Source: Spirochaetia bacterium (lineage in GTDB: Bacteria > Spirochaetota > Spirochaetia > Sphaerochaetales > Sphaerochaetaceae). Taken from it: a stretch of DNA of 11,823 nucleotides. Within the stretch, counting starts at the first letter, position 1. Each line of letters starts with the position of its first letter. The position numbers were made by a program, and so were the translations under genes. The notes beneath the pieces were generated by a model that was not told the DNA's origin, searched no databases, and saw only the letters and a program-made list of their open reading frames with translations. This document shows positions 1-6,581 of the stretch, piece after piece. Location of the stretch: contig SABI01000057.1 of the NCBI GenBank assembly GCA_009929055.1, forward strand, positions 1 to 11,823, in the 5' to 3' direction.

Positions 1-987
1 AAGGAAGGCAATAAAAGAGGCCTCTGGCTTCACAATTGAGATATGAGATCCGTATTCTTTCAATAAGTCTTCAATTACTTTTATGTTTTCTTCTAAGTAA
101 TCGATAAGTGAAATAAGCCATTCATACCCCTTTTCATAGGCTGCTTTTGAAGCAACTGTTGCTAACACATCAGGTGCGACATGAAGAGATTTGAGGCGCT
201 TAACTAAGTTGATGTATATTTTCTTGTCACTACAGATTGCAATTGAAAAGTGCTCTCCAGCAATATTAAATGTTTTAGAAGGAGCCATACAGGTAATACA
301 CGGGATATTATATTCACTAGCTATCTGGTGAAAAGGAATATGCTTTTCACCATTAAAGGCTAAGTCAGCATGTATTTCATCACTAATTACCATCATAGAA
401 GATTCTTTTACTATCTTAGCTATCTCTTCTAATTCCTCTTTAGAAAATACTATCCCTGTTGGATTGTGAGGTGAACAGAATAAGAGGATAGGAGAGTTGT
501 TGTCTTTAGTAAGTTCTTTTAATAGGGGGAAGTCTAAGGTAAAGGTGTGGGTCTCATCATTATAGATAAGGGGCCAAGGGAGAACTTTCCTCTCTAGTGT
601 GTTAATGATATCGACAAACGGGTGGTAAGAGGGAAATGGCAATATGATGGAGTCTCCCTTATTTGAATAGAGTTCAATGAGGATGGCAATTGAAGAGAGC
701 ATTCCAGGAGCAACAACTACAAGGGAGGGGTCAAAAGAGATATCGTGTTTTTTTTGAGCAAATGAGATGAAGCTCTGAGCAACATGTTGAATATAGGGAT
801 ATCCTAGAATAGAGGAATCTAGTTCTTTTTTTATAGCATCTAAAATCACTTGAGGAGTTGCAAAGTCCATATCAGCAACCCAAAAAGGGAGTGCTTTTTC
901 ATTGTTTGCAAAACTCTTTATCACCTTTTCATTATACTTAACTGAGTATGTCCCTTTTCTCTCAATAACTGTATCAAACTGGCTCAT
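1..987 (-). CDS. PatB/MalY-family PLP-dependent aminotransferase / C-S lyase (3' end outside window)
   Basis: Fold-type I PLP enzyme of the MalY/PatB group, which in characterised members cleaves cystathionine or cysteine to release pyruvate, ammonia and a thiol or sulfide in the cytoplasm. I translated 329 codons without a stop. Visible landmarks are WVADMDF at residues 36-42, typical of this subgroup, HNPTG at 174-178, SDEIHAD at 202-208 with the Asp that contacts the PLP ring nitrogen, and PSKTFN at 236-241 with the Schiff-base Lys238. The family is usually about 390 residues, so roughly 60 C-terminal residues lie beyond position 1. ATG at 985-987 overlaps the stop of the upstream gene as ATGA, with AGGAAA at 996-1001 eight bases before it. 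It is the last visible gene of the aroA operon. True substrate (cystathionine, cysteine or another amino acid) cannot be told from sequence. Confidence 0.9.
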   Translation of the reverse strand, partial: MSQFDTVIERKGTYSVKYNEKVIKSFANNEKALPFWVADMDFATPQVILDAIKKELDSSILGYPYIQHVAQSFISFAQKKHDISFDPSLVVVAPGMLSSIAILIELYSNKGDSIILPFPSYHPFVDIINTLERKVLPWPLIYNDETHTFTLDFPLLKELTKDNNSPILLFCSPHNPTGIVFSKEELEEIAKIVKESSMMVISDEIHADLAFNGEKHIPFHQIASEYNIPCITCMAPSKTFNIAGEHFSIAICSDKKIYINLVKRLKSLHVAPDVLATVASKAAYEKGYEWLISLIDYLEENIKVIEDLLKEYGSHISIVKPEASFIAFL

Positions 988-1769
988 TGTTCATCTTTCC
1001 TTTTTGTAAAATATGTGGGCCCTTTATAATAGGTGTATCCCCTTAGAGGTTTTTTCTTAAAGGTTATTGCATGAGTTGGGCAGTGGTGGATACAGGCAAG
1101 ACATTGTTCACAGTGATGAAGGTATTCAATGCTATTTCCTGCCAATATGATGTTCTCTACAGGACATTTTTGGACACATATTCCACAAGAAGTGCATCGA
1201 TTATCAACAACGAATTTTTTGTCATAATCATAGCGCCATGTAGAGATTCTCCTAAAAAGATGATATGCCATATTACTTAAAGGGAGGCGGGGAGCTACTT
1301 TTATCTCATTGTTTTTTATATCTTGTACGATAGATAGTACTTTTTCATAGGCTAATTTAGAAACAACATCTTGTTTTTGTTTAGATGGAATCTTAGTAAT
1401 AGGAATAAACGTATCGACCATTTTTATGGTATGGGTGTATGAGGCAACATAGCCATTTTCTTCAAGGAGGCGCTCAGTAATTGAAGGGCCGTAGGAACTC
1501 ATTCCACCGTGAGTCATAATCACATAAAGATAATCAATAGTGGAAGGGATATTATTTTTTAAAAGAAGTTCTATGAAGGAGATGATTCTTGTGGGAGGGG
1601 CAAAGTAATAGACAGGAAATACAAGGCCAACTTGTGTTAATCCTTCTACATCTTCCTTAGTGGTATCATTCATCCTCTTTACGATATGTGCATCAGAGAG
1701 TTTACCAATTTCTTTTGCTACAGCTTCAGAGTTACCAGCCCCTGAGAAATAAAAGATGCCACTTTTCAT
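984..1769 (-). CDS. EFR1-family flavodoxin-ferredoxin fusion protein
   Basis: A 261-residue cytoplasmic redox protein with two parts. The N-terminal part starts with YFSGAGNSEAVAKEI (residues 7-21), a flavodoxin-like FMN phosphate loop of the FSGTGNS type, and continues through FPVYYFAPP at 51-59. The C-terminal part has two 4Fe-4S motifs: Cys192, 195, 198, 202 and Cys220, 223, 226, 230, each CxxCxxCxxxCP. This layout matches the EFR1 family of electron carriers common in anaerobes; the physiological partner is unknown. It starts at ATG 1767-1769 with AAGGAG at 1778-1783 eight bases upstream, and overlaps the preceding gene by four bases (ATGA). Its place between threonine aldolase and a C-S lyase does not reveal a dedicated partner. 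The family call is firm, the function is not. Confidence 0.9.
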   Translation of the reverse strand: MKSGIFYFSGAGNSEAVAKEIGKLSDAHIVKRMNDTTKEDVEGLTQVGLVFPVYYFAPPTRIISFIELLLKNNIPSTIDYLYVIMTHGGMSSYGPSITERLLEENGYVASYTHTIKMVDTFIPITKIPSKQKQDVVSKLAYEKVLSIVQDIKNNEIKVAPRLPLSNMAYHLFRRISTWRYDYDKKFVVDNRCTSCGICVQKCPVENIILAGNSIEYLHHCEQCLACIHHCPTHAITFKKKPLRGYTYYKGPTYFTKRKDEQ

Positions 1770-2788
1770 GCATAGAACTCCTTTTCATCAATTGATTCTA
1801 TTGCTTTACAAATTCCCTTCACATCTTCATCACTTAAGTTTAGGTTTGTAACAAGTCGAACTGTATCATTACCACCAAAACAAGCAATATTGTGGTTACC
1901 AAATACTTTTTCTATAGTTTTACCACTCACCCCTTTTACCCCAAAAAAGATAATATTGGTTTGTACATCTTTGATATCAAAAAGGGCCCAAGTTGTCTTT
2001 TGCAAAGAAGAGGCAATCTCTTTTGCCCTTTGATGGTCAATTTCTAGTTGTGAAATGTTATGTGTAAGGGCATAGATTCCACCAGCTGCTAAAATCCCAG
2101 CTTGTCTCATTCCACCCCCTAACATCTTTCTCACCACCCTCGCTTCTTCAATGAATGGTGAGGAGCCACATAATAAGGATCCCACTGGTGCACCAAGCCC
2201 TTTAGAGATGCAGAAGGTGAGGGTATCTGTTTGATCTCCTATTTCAATTGGGTCTTCTTTTGTTGCTACTACTGCATTGAAAAAGCGCGCCCCATCCATA
2301 TGAACGAGCATATTATGCTTAGTTGCTAACGCTTTAATTTCAACAAGAGTTGAAAGAGGGTAGCAAATCCCTCCAATGGTATTTTCTACTTCAATGAGGG
2401 CTGTTTGTGCTAAATCATATGATTTTTCTTTAATGAGAGGAGCTAACATAGAAGCTTGCAATATCCCCTTAGGAGTTGGTACTCCAATACTCAGCGTTCC
2501 TGCAATGCTTGCAATAGAGCCAACCTCATGTTGAATAATGTGAGAATTGCTATCACAAAGGACCTCTTTTCCCCTTCCCCCATTGATATAGAGGGCAATG
2601 AGGTTTCCCATAGAACCACTAGGAACAAAGATTGCATCCTCTTTTCCTACCATTTCGCTAGCCATTCTTTCAAGGGTATTAATGCTTACATCTTCATGGT
2701 AAACATCATCTCCTACTTCAGCTTCAGCCATTGCTTTTCGCATCTCTGCAGTTGGTAAGGTTATTGTGTCGCTACGTAAATCAAACAT
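1766..2788 (-). CDS. ltaE: Low-specificity L-threonine aldolase
   Basis: PLP enzyme that splits L-threonine or L-allo-threonine into glycine and acetaldehyde in the cytoplasm; homologues also act on other beta-hydroxy amino acids. The protein has 340 residues, a normal length. It begins DLRSDTIT (3-10), then GDDVYHEDVSINTLE (26-40), PSGSMGN (56-62), HMDGARFFNA (163-172) with the PLP-binding Asp165, and the Schiff-base lysine in SKGLGAPVGS (195-204, Lys196). The start ATG 2786-2788 forms TAATG with the aroA stop, and AGGAGA at 2796-2801 lies seven bases upstream inside the aroA end, so the two are probably translationally coupled. Beta-eliminating members of the same fold (tyrosine phenol-lyase type) are longer, and the DLRSDT start argues for aldolase. 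Symbol given by family, not by proven orthology. Confidence 0.92.
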   Translation of the reverse strand: MFDLRSDTITLPTAEMRKAMAEAEVGDDVYHEDVSINTLERMASEMVGKEDAIFVPSGSMGNLIALYINGGRGKEVLCDSNSHIIQHEVGSIASIAGTLSIGVPTPKGILQASMLAPLIKEKSYDLAQTALIEVENTIGGICYPLSTLVEIKALATKHNMLVHMDGARFFNAVVATKEDPIEIGDQTDTLTFCISKGLGAPVGSLLCGSSPFIEEARVVRKMLGGGMRQAGILAAGGIYALTHNISQLEIDHQRAKEIASSLQKTTWALFDIKDVQTNIIFFGVKGVSGKTIEKVFGNHNIACFGGNDTVRLVTNLNLSDEDVKGICKAIESIDEKEFYA

Positions 2789-4068
2789 TATTGTATCTCC
2801 TGTTTTATTGTTTCTAGTAGAGTGAAAAAGGATGGGAAGGTGACATCAACTGCCTCTATTCCTTTAATCGTAAGAGGGGTTTCTGTATTGAGGGAGGCTA
2901 TAGCCATTGCCATTATAATCCGGTGATCTTCAAAGCCATCAACTATTCCTCCATTCAAGGATCCGGAGCCATGAATGATGAGAGAGTCTTCTGTATCTTC
3001 TACTTTTACCCCTAATTTTTCAAGGTTTACCTTCATACTTTCAATTCTGTCAGTCTCTTTAATTCGAGCTTGTGGAACATTGCCTAATATAGTAGTTCCT
3101 TTTACAAAGCATGCTGTAACTGCAAGAATGGGCAAGGCATCTGGAATAGCATTTAAATCAAATTCTCCCCCCACTAATTCTTTACTCTGCGGGGGACTCA
3201 CGGTAACAGCTTCTTCTTGCCATACAACTTCACATCCCATCTGTTCAAGTATAGAGAGGATCTCTTTATCTCCTTGTTTATCTTCTTTAAGGAGTCCTGT
3301 TACTCGAATACTTCCTCTGGCAACAGCAGCTGCACAAAAGAAGAATGAAGCAGATGAATAATCTCCTCCAATAGTAACATTGATTGGTTTATATGATTGT
3401 TTACCTGGGATTACGAAGTGAGTAAGTTCTTTATTATATTCCATAGATAATTGTTGCTTCTCTATCCACTGGAGAGTCATTTCTACGTATGGTTTTTCAT
3501 TAAGAAGATCAACATGGATTTCTGTAGTTCCCTCTCCTAATATACTTCCTAATAGTAAGCCCGATAAGTGTTGGCTTGTGTGACATGTAATATTCACACT
3601 TCCACCCTTTACAGGGCCCTTAATGGTAAATGGGGGATACCACTGTTTTGTATAATTAGAAGGATATGAGAGCTCTACTCCTAGTGAGATAAGTGCCTCA
3701 AGAAGAGGCCTAACAGGGCGGTTTTTTAATTGAGCATCTCCTGTAAAGGTTGCTTCAATTGGGAAAGAGGCCACCATAGCACTAAGAAGATAAAGGGTTG
3801 TTCCTGAGTTGCCACAATCAATTGTTACCTTAGTAGGAAACTCAATAGGGCTTTGTACTATAAGAGTCTCTTCACTTTCAATTATTACTGCTCCTAGAGC
3901 TCTACATCCTGCTATACAGCTCAAGGTATCGGATGAATAGAGGGGGTTATGAATAATAGAATTCCCTTGTGCAAAAGTTGCAACAAGGAGGGCTCTAATA
4001 GTTTGGCTTTTTGAACTAGGAACTTTGATAGTTCCTCTTATCTGTCCTTTTTTAAGGGTAATATCCAT
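2788..4068 (-). CDS. aroA: 3-phosphoshikimate 1-carboxyvinyltransferase (EPSP synthase)
   Basis: Shikimate-pathway enzyme that joins phosphoenolpyruvate to shikimate-3-phosphate to give EPSP, in the cytoplasm. The 426-residue length is normal. Landmarks in order: VPSSKSQTIRAL (16-27) with the shikimate/PEP-binding lysine-serine pair, DCGNSGTT (84-91), NRPVRPLLEAL (116-126) with the PEP-binding arginine, DYSSASFF (236-243), LNAIPDA (305-311) with the catalytic Asp310, ARIKETDRI (334-342) with Glu338, and EDHRIIMA (380-387). One oddity: the position after GNSGTTL that is usually arginine (GNSGTxxRLL; Arg100 in E. coli) is Tyr93. The ATG at 4066-4068 is the only start compatible with the conserved N-terminus, yet no Shine-Dalgarno precedes it. 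It is the first gene of the operon, and no other aro gene is nearby. Confidence 0.95.
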   Translation of the reverse strand: MDITLKKGQIRGTIKVPSSKSQTIRALLVATFAQGNSIIHNPLYSSDTLSCIAGCRALGAVIIESEETLIVQSPIEFPTKVTIDCGNSGTTLYLLSAMVASFPIEATFTGDAQLKNRPVRPLLEALISLGVELSYPSNYTKQWYPPFTIKGPVKGGSVNITCHTSQHLSGLLLGSILGEGTTEIHVDLLNEKPYVEMTLQWIEKQQLSMEYNKELTHFVIPGKQSYKPINVTIGGDYSSASFFFCAAAVARGSIRVTGLLKEDKQGDKEILSILEQMGCEVVWQEEAVTVSPPQSKELVGGEFDLNAIPDALPILAVTACFVKGTTILGNVPQARIKETDRIESMKVNLEKLGVKVEDTEDSLIIHGSGSLNGGIVDGFEDHRIIMAMAIASLNTETPLTIKGIEAVDVTFPSFFTLLETIKQEIQ

Positions 4069-4074
4069 AAAGTG

Positions 4075-4083
4075 ACTATACCA
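4075..4083 (-). promoter_or_regulatory. Possible extended -10 promoter of aroA, giving a leaderless mRNA
   Basis: On the minus strand TGGTATAGT fits an extended -10 box (TGnTATAAT with one mismatch). Its last base is only six bases before the aroA ATG, so transcription would begin at or next to the start codon. There is no good -35; the region 17 bases upstream is the T-run of the oppA terminator. Seen: the box and absence of an SD. Inferred: promoter activity. Confidence 0.4.
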
Positions 4084-4095
4084 AGTAGTTGAGAC

Positions 4096-4126
4096 AAAAA
4101 AAAGCCCCCGAAGTTAATCGAGGGCT
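4096..4126 (-). terminator. Intrinsic terminator of oppA
   Basis: Read on the minus strand, AGCCCTCG (4126-4119) pairs with CGGGGGCT (4110-4103) as an 8-bp stem with one G-T pair and an 8-base loop, followed at once by eight T (4103-4096). It lies 20 bases after the oppA stop codon. The plus strand lacks a T-run after the stem, so it acts on minus-strand transcripts only and separates oppA from the aroA operon. Confidence 0.93.
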
Positions 4127-4146
4127 AAATTCAGTTAATAGATAAC

Positions 4147-5835
4147 CTATTTCAAATAGATGTCTTTGGTTGGATGGTAGTCCATTGCGTTAGGATACCA
4201 GCCGCCCCATTTGTTAGTGTCAATCATGTTGTTAGTTGTATAGTAATACAATGGCATGAGAGCTTGATCTTCATTGATCATAATATCTTCAGCAGTCAAT
4301 AAGACTTCCATTCTTTCTGCACCACTAAGGGTAGCAGCTTCTTGTACTAATACATCATATACTTCATTAGAGTATTTTCCACCATTCATTGCTGTTCCTG
4401 TAATGAACATGTCGAGGAATGTGTTAGGATCTTGATAATCCCCTACCCATCCAGCTCGAGCAACTTGGAAATTACCTTGGTTTCTGCTTGAAAGGTATGT
4501 TGCCCATTCTTGGTTTTCAAGTTCAATGGTAATACCTAATGCTTTTTTCCACTCTTGTTGTAGGAACTCAGCAATTGCTTTGTGAGATTCTGAAGTATTA
4601 TAAAGGATAGTTGTTTTTGGGAAACCATCACCATTAGAATAGCCAGCTTCTGCTAATAATTTACGAGCAGTAGCTACATCATATATAGGTTCTCCGAGAG
4701 AAGGGTAACCAGCCATTTCAGGAGCAATACCCCAAGCTGGGATTTGTCCACCACGGGTTACGTTATCAACTAATGCTTGTCGGTCAACAGATAATGAAAG
4801 TGCTTTTCTTACTCTCACATCATCAAAAGGAGCTTTTTCAACTTGGAATACATAGTAGTATGAAGCAACTTGTGGTGCTCTATGATAATCACGTCGTAAT
4901 GAAGCGGCTTCGATTTGATCGAGAGGAACTGTTGTCATCCAATCTACTTCACCGTTTAAGTACATGTTATACCCTGTGTTGTTATCATCAAGTGCATAGA
5001 AGATAACTTCATCAAGCTTAACAGCTTCTCTATCCCAATATTTTTCGTTTGGAACAACTTTGATATAAGATTGTGGAACCCATTCTTTAACTACGTAAGG
5101 ACCATTACCTACGAAGTTCTTTGGGAGTGTCCATTCTGTACCGAATTTTGCGATTGAATGAAGAGGAACTACTGCAAAGCTATAGTGTGCTAATGCATCA
5201 ATAGCATAAGGAAGTGGCCCTAAGAGATCCATTTGGAAGGTCTTTTCGTCAAGAGCACGAATTCCAACTGCTTCTGGTCCAGCATTTCCTTCATTGTATT
5301 CTGCAGCTCCTTTAAGGAACATTCCAGGGAACCAAGCGTATGGGCTTGCTGTTTCTGGGTTAAGTTCTCTGAGCCATGAATCTACTACAGTTTGAGCTGT
5401 AATTTTTACGCCGTCTGACCAAACAGCATCACGAAGTGTGAAGGTATACTGTGTTCCGTCATCACTAGCTTTCCATGATGATGCTAAGCCTGGAATAGCT
5501 GTAGCTGTTTTAGGATCATATGCTACTAAGCCTTCAAAGATTGCTTCGTAAATTCTGTGTTCTGGTACACCTTGAATTTGATGTGGGTCGAGGCTTTCTG
5601 GTTCTGCACCGTTAATTAACTTAAATACGTTGCCATCTTTGGCAACAGGTGCTGGGGCAGGAACAACGACTTCAGCTGGTTTAGCTGGTTCTGCGGGTTT
5701 AGCTGGCTCTGCAGGCTTTGTTGCAGCAGGTGCAGCGGGTGTCTCAACCTTGGCGGTCTCTTCTTTTTTTCCACAGGAAATAAACAAGGCTCCGACAAGG
5801 AGAATAACTAATGCAATAGATAAAAACTTCTTCAT
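4147..5835 (-). CDS. oppA: Oligopeptide-binding lipoprotein of an ABC importer (SBP family 5)
   Basis: Extracytoplasmic peptide-binding protein that delivers peptides to the OppBC channel. With the start at 5833-5835 it has 562 residues: signal peptide MKKFLSIALVILLVGALFIS, lipidated Cys21 in a permissive FISC lipobox of spirochaetal style, then a flexible linker (22-66) rich in Pro, Ala, Lys and Glu with PAEPAK repeats, then the SBP_bac_5 domain (about 70-560). NGPYVVKEW (244-252), GEVDW (295-299) and RAGWVGDYQDP (460-470) match the E. coli OppA class; Asp466 aligns with the residue that binds the peptide N-terminus. An ATG six bases earlier (5839-5841) is only one base from the SD AGGAGA (5843-5848), whereas 5835 is seven bases away and starts a classical signal peptide. 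Own promoter and terminator; separated from oppBCDF by a gene on the opposite strand. Confidence 0.95.
   Translation of the reverse strand: MKKFLSIALVILLVGALFISCGKKEETAKVETPAAPAATKPAEPAKPAEPAKPAEVVVPAPAPVAKDGNVFKLINGAEPESLDPHQIQGVPEHRIYEAIFEGLVAYDPKTATAIPGLASSWKASDDGTQYTFTLRDAVWSDGVKITAQTVVDSWLRELNPETASPYAWFPGMFLKGAAEYNEGNAGPEAVGIRALDEKTFQMDLLGPLPYAIDALAHYSFAVVPLHSIAKFGTEWTLPKNFVGNGPYVVKEWVPQSYIKVVPNEKYWDREAVKLDEVIFYALDDNNTGYNMYLNGEVDWMTTVPLDQIEAASLRRDYHRAPQVASYYYVFQVEKAPFDDVRVRKALSLSVDRQALVDNVTRGGQIPAWGIAPEMAGYPSLGEPIYDVATARKLLAEAGYSNGDGFPKTTILYNTSESHKAIAEFLQQEWKKALGITIELENQEWATYLSSRNQGNFQVARAGWVGDYQDPNTFLDMFITGTAMNGGKYSNEVYDVLVQEAATLSGAERMEVLLTAEDIMINEDQALMPLYYYTTNNMIDTNKWGGWYPNAMDYHPTKDIYLK
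5678..5713. repeat. Two tandem 18-bp units encoding the PAEPAK linker of OppA
   Basis: Units 5678-5695 and 5696-5713 differ at two of 18 positions, with partial copies on both sides. They encode the repeated PAEPAK of the linker between lipid anchor and binding domain. Loss or gain of a unit would change linker length by six residues without a frameshift. Confidence 0.7.
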
Positions 5836-5842
5836 ATACATA

Positions 5843-5848
5843 TCTCCT
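5843..5848 (-). promoter_or_regulatory. Ribosome-binding site that decides the oppA start
   Basis: AGGAGA on the minus strand. Spacing is one base to the first ATG (5841) and seven bases to the second (5835), which favours the second. Confidence 0.8.
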
Positions 5849-5898
5849 TATTGAAATATTTGCGTTCATCATAGAGTAGCGTAAAGCAACCCAATAAT

Positions 5899-5919
5899 CA
5901 AGGAAAATAAATTTCCTTG
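5899..5919. promoter_or_regulatory. Perfect 8-bp inverted repeat in the oppA leader (operator or RNA hairpin)
   Basis: CAAGGAAA (5899-5906) and TTTCCTTG (5912-5919) are exact inverted copies around a 5-base spacer. It lies about 10-30 bases downstream of the predicted oppA transcription start and about 64 bases before the start codon. It could bind a dimeric repressor or fold in the mRNA leader. There is no following T-run on the minus strand, so it is not a plain terminator. Confidence 0.6.
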
Positions 5920-5935
5920 TCCATTCTATCACTCT

Positions 5936-5963
5936 ATTATAGAAACGAAAATGGTCTTTTCAC
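5936..5963 (-). promoter_or_regulatory. Promoter of oppA
   Basis: Minus-strand -10 TATAAT (5936-5941) is a perfect consensus; the -35 GTGAAA (5958-5963) matches four of six at 16-base spacing. Predicted transcription start is near 5929, giving a leader of about 95 bases that holds the inverted repeat. Confidence 0.7.
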
Positions 5964-5985
5964 CTCTTTAATTTATGAGTATAGT
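5957..5985 (+). promoter_or_regulatory. Possible promoter of the 6017 gene
   Basis: Plus-strand -10 TATAGT (5980-5985) with TTTTCA (5957-5962) 17 bases upstream as a weak -35. Its -35 overlaps that of the opposite oppA promoter, so the two RNA polymerase sites would compete. Confidence 0.45.
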
Positions 5986-6016
5986 AAAAATGAAGCAATC
6001 AAAGGGGTGAACAACT

Positions 6017-6574
6017 ATGATGAGTATGAAGTTACATAAAAAAGGGGAAAAGCTATTAGAATATAGGATCTCAAGGATAAACAAAATCTCTTACGCATTA
6101 TTTGCTTTCATCATGATTATCGGGTTGTTTTCCTTTCCTTTAGATGAATTAATTTCTTTTAGATCTCTTCTTCCTTTCACTTTTCTTTTCATCTCTCTTT
6201 TAGGGTTGGGATATAGGGAATCGTGGGAGTTTGATCCAATAAAGAAAGAGGTAAGAAGTGTTCATGGAGTATTCTTTTTAGTGAAGAGGGAAATCATCCC
6301 TTTTAATACGATAAGACATCTTGAAATATCTCATTTTACTAAAGGATACCAAGAGTCAAAAAAAACTGGAGATAGGGGAAGAAATAAATCGATGACAGTG
6401 TTCAGTATTCGTTTGATAACGGATTCAGTAAAACAAATCGAGATAATTCCAGAGAGGGTAAATAGTGGGAGAACAGATCAAATAGCATTAGAGATAGCTT
6501 CTGAAATGAATCTCCCTTTTGTAGTTGATAGAGAATATGATTCTATTAACAAAGTAGAGTTATCTGATATCTAA
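6017..6574 (+). CDS. Hypothetical two-TM membrane protein with a PH-like soluble tail
   Basis: I do not recognise a named family. The 185-residue product has a short basic N-terminus (KLHKKGEKLLEYRISRINK), two membrane segments (about 25-42 and 49-65) joined by a short loop, and a soluble, beta-rich tail starting YRESWEFD and running through KREIIPFNTIRHLEI and SIRLI. Paired N-terminal helices followed by such a strand pattern recall small bacterial PH-like (bPH/DUF) membrane proteins, but this is an impression of pattern only. Both ends would face the cytoplasm if the positive-inside rule holds. The start ATG 6017 has AGGGGTG at 6003-6009 with seven bases spacing; a second ATG follows directly. 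It diverges from oppA and converges on oppF with two bases between the stop codons, splitting oppA from oppBCDF. A role in peptide uptake is possible but unsupported. Confidence 0.85.
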   Translation: MMSMKLHKKGEKLLEYRISRINKISYALFAFIMIIGLFSFPLDELISFRSLLPFTFLFISLLGLGYRESWEFDPIKKEVRSVHGVFFLVKREIIPFNTIRHLEISHFTKGYQESKKTGDRGRNKSMTVFSIRLITDSVKQIEIIPERVNSGRTDQIALEIASEMNLPFVVDREYDSINKVELSDI

Positions 6575-6581
6575 CTCTACT
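6553..6581. terminator. Hairpin spanning both stop codons of the convergent genes (possible bidirectional terminator)
   Basis: AGTAGAGTTA (6553-6562) and TAACTCTACT (6572-6581) are exact 10-bp inverted copies around nine bases. The right arm holds the TAA of the plus-strand gene (6572-6574) and the TAG of oppF (6577-6579). On the minus strand the stem is followed by TTGTTAATAG, a weak T-rich tail; on the plus strand no T-run follows. A partly competing hairpin uses GTAGAG at 6583-6588. Confidence 0.5.

Noticed and set aside
2975..3361. 128-codon plus-strand open frame across aroA
   Set aside because: Lies fully inside the well-supported aroA on the other strand, has no SD and resembles no protein.
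5839..5841. Earlier ATG as oppA start
   Set aside because: Only one base separates it from the SD; the ATG at 5833-5835 has proper spacing and begins the signal peptide.
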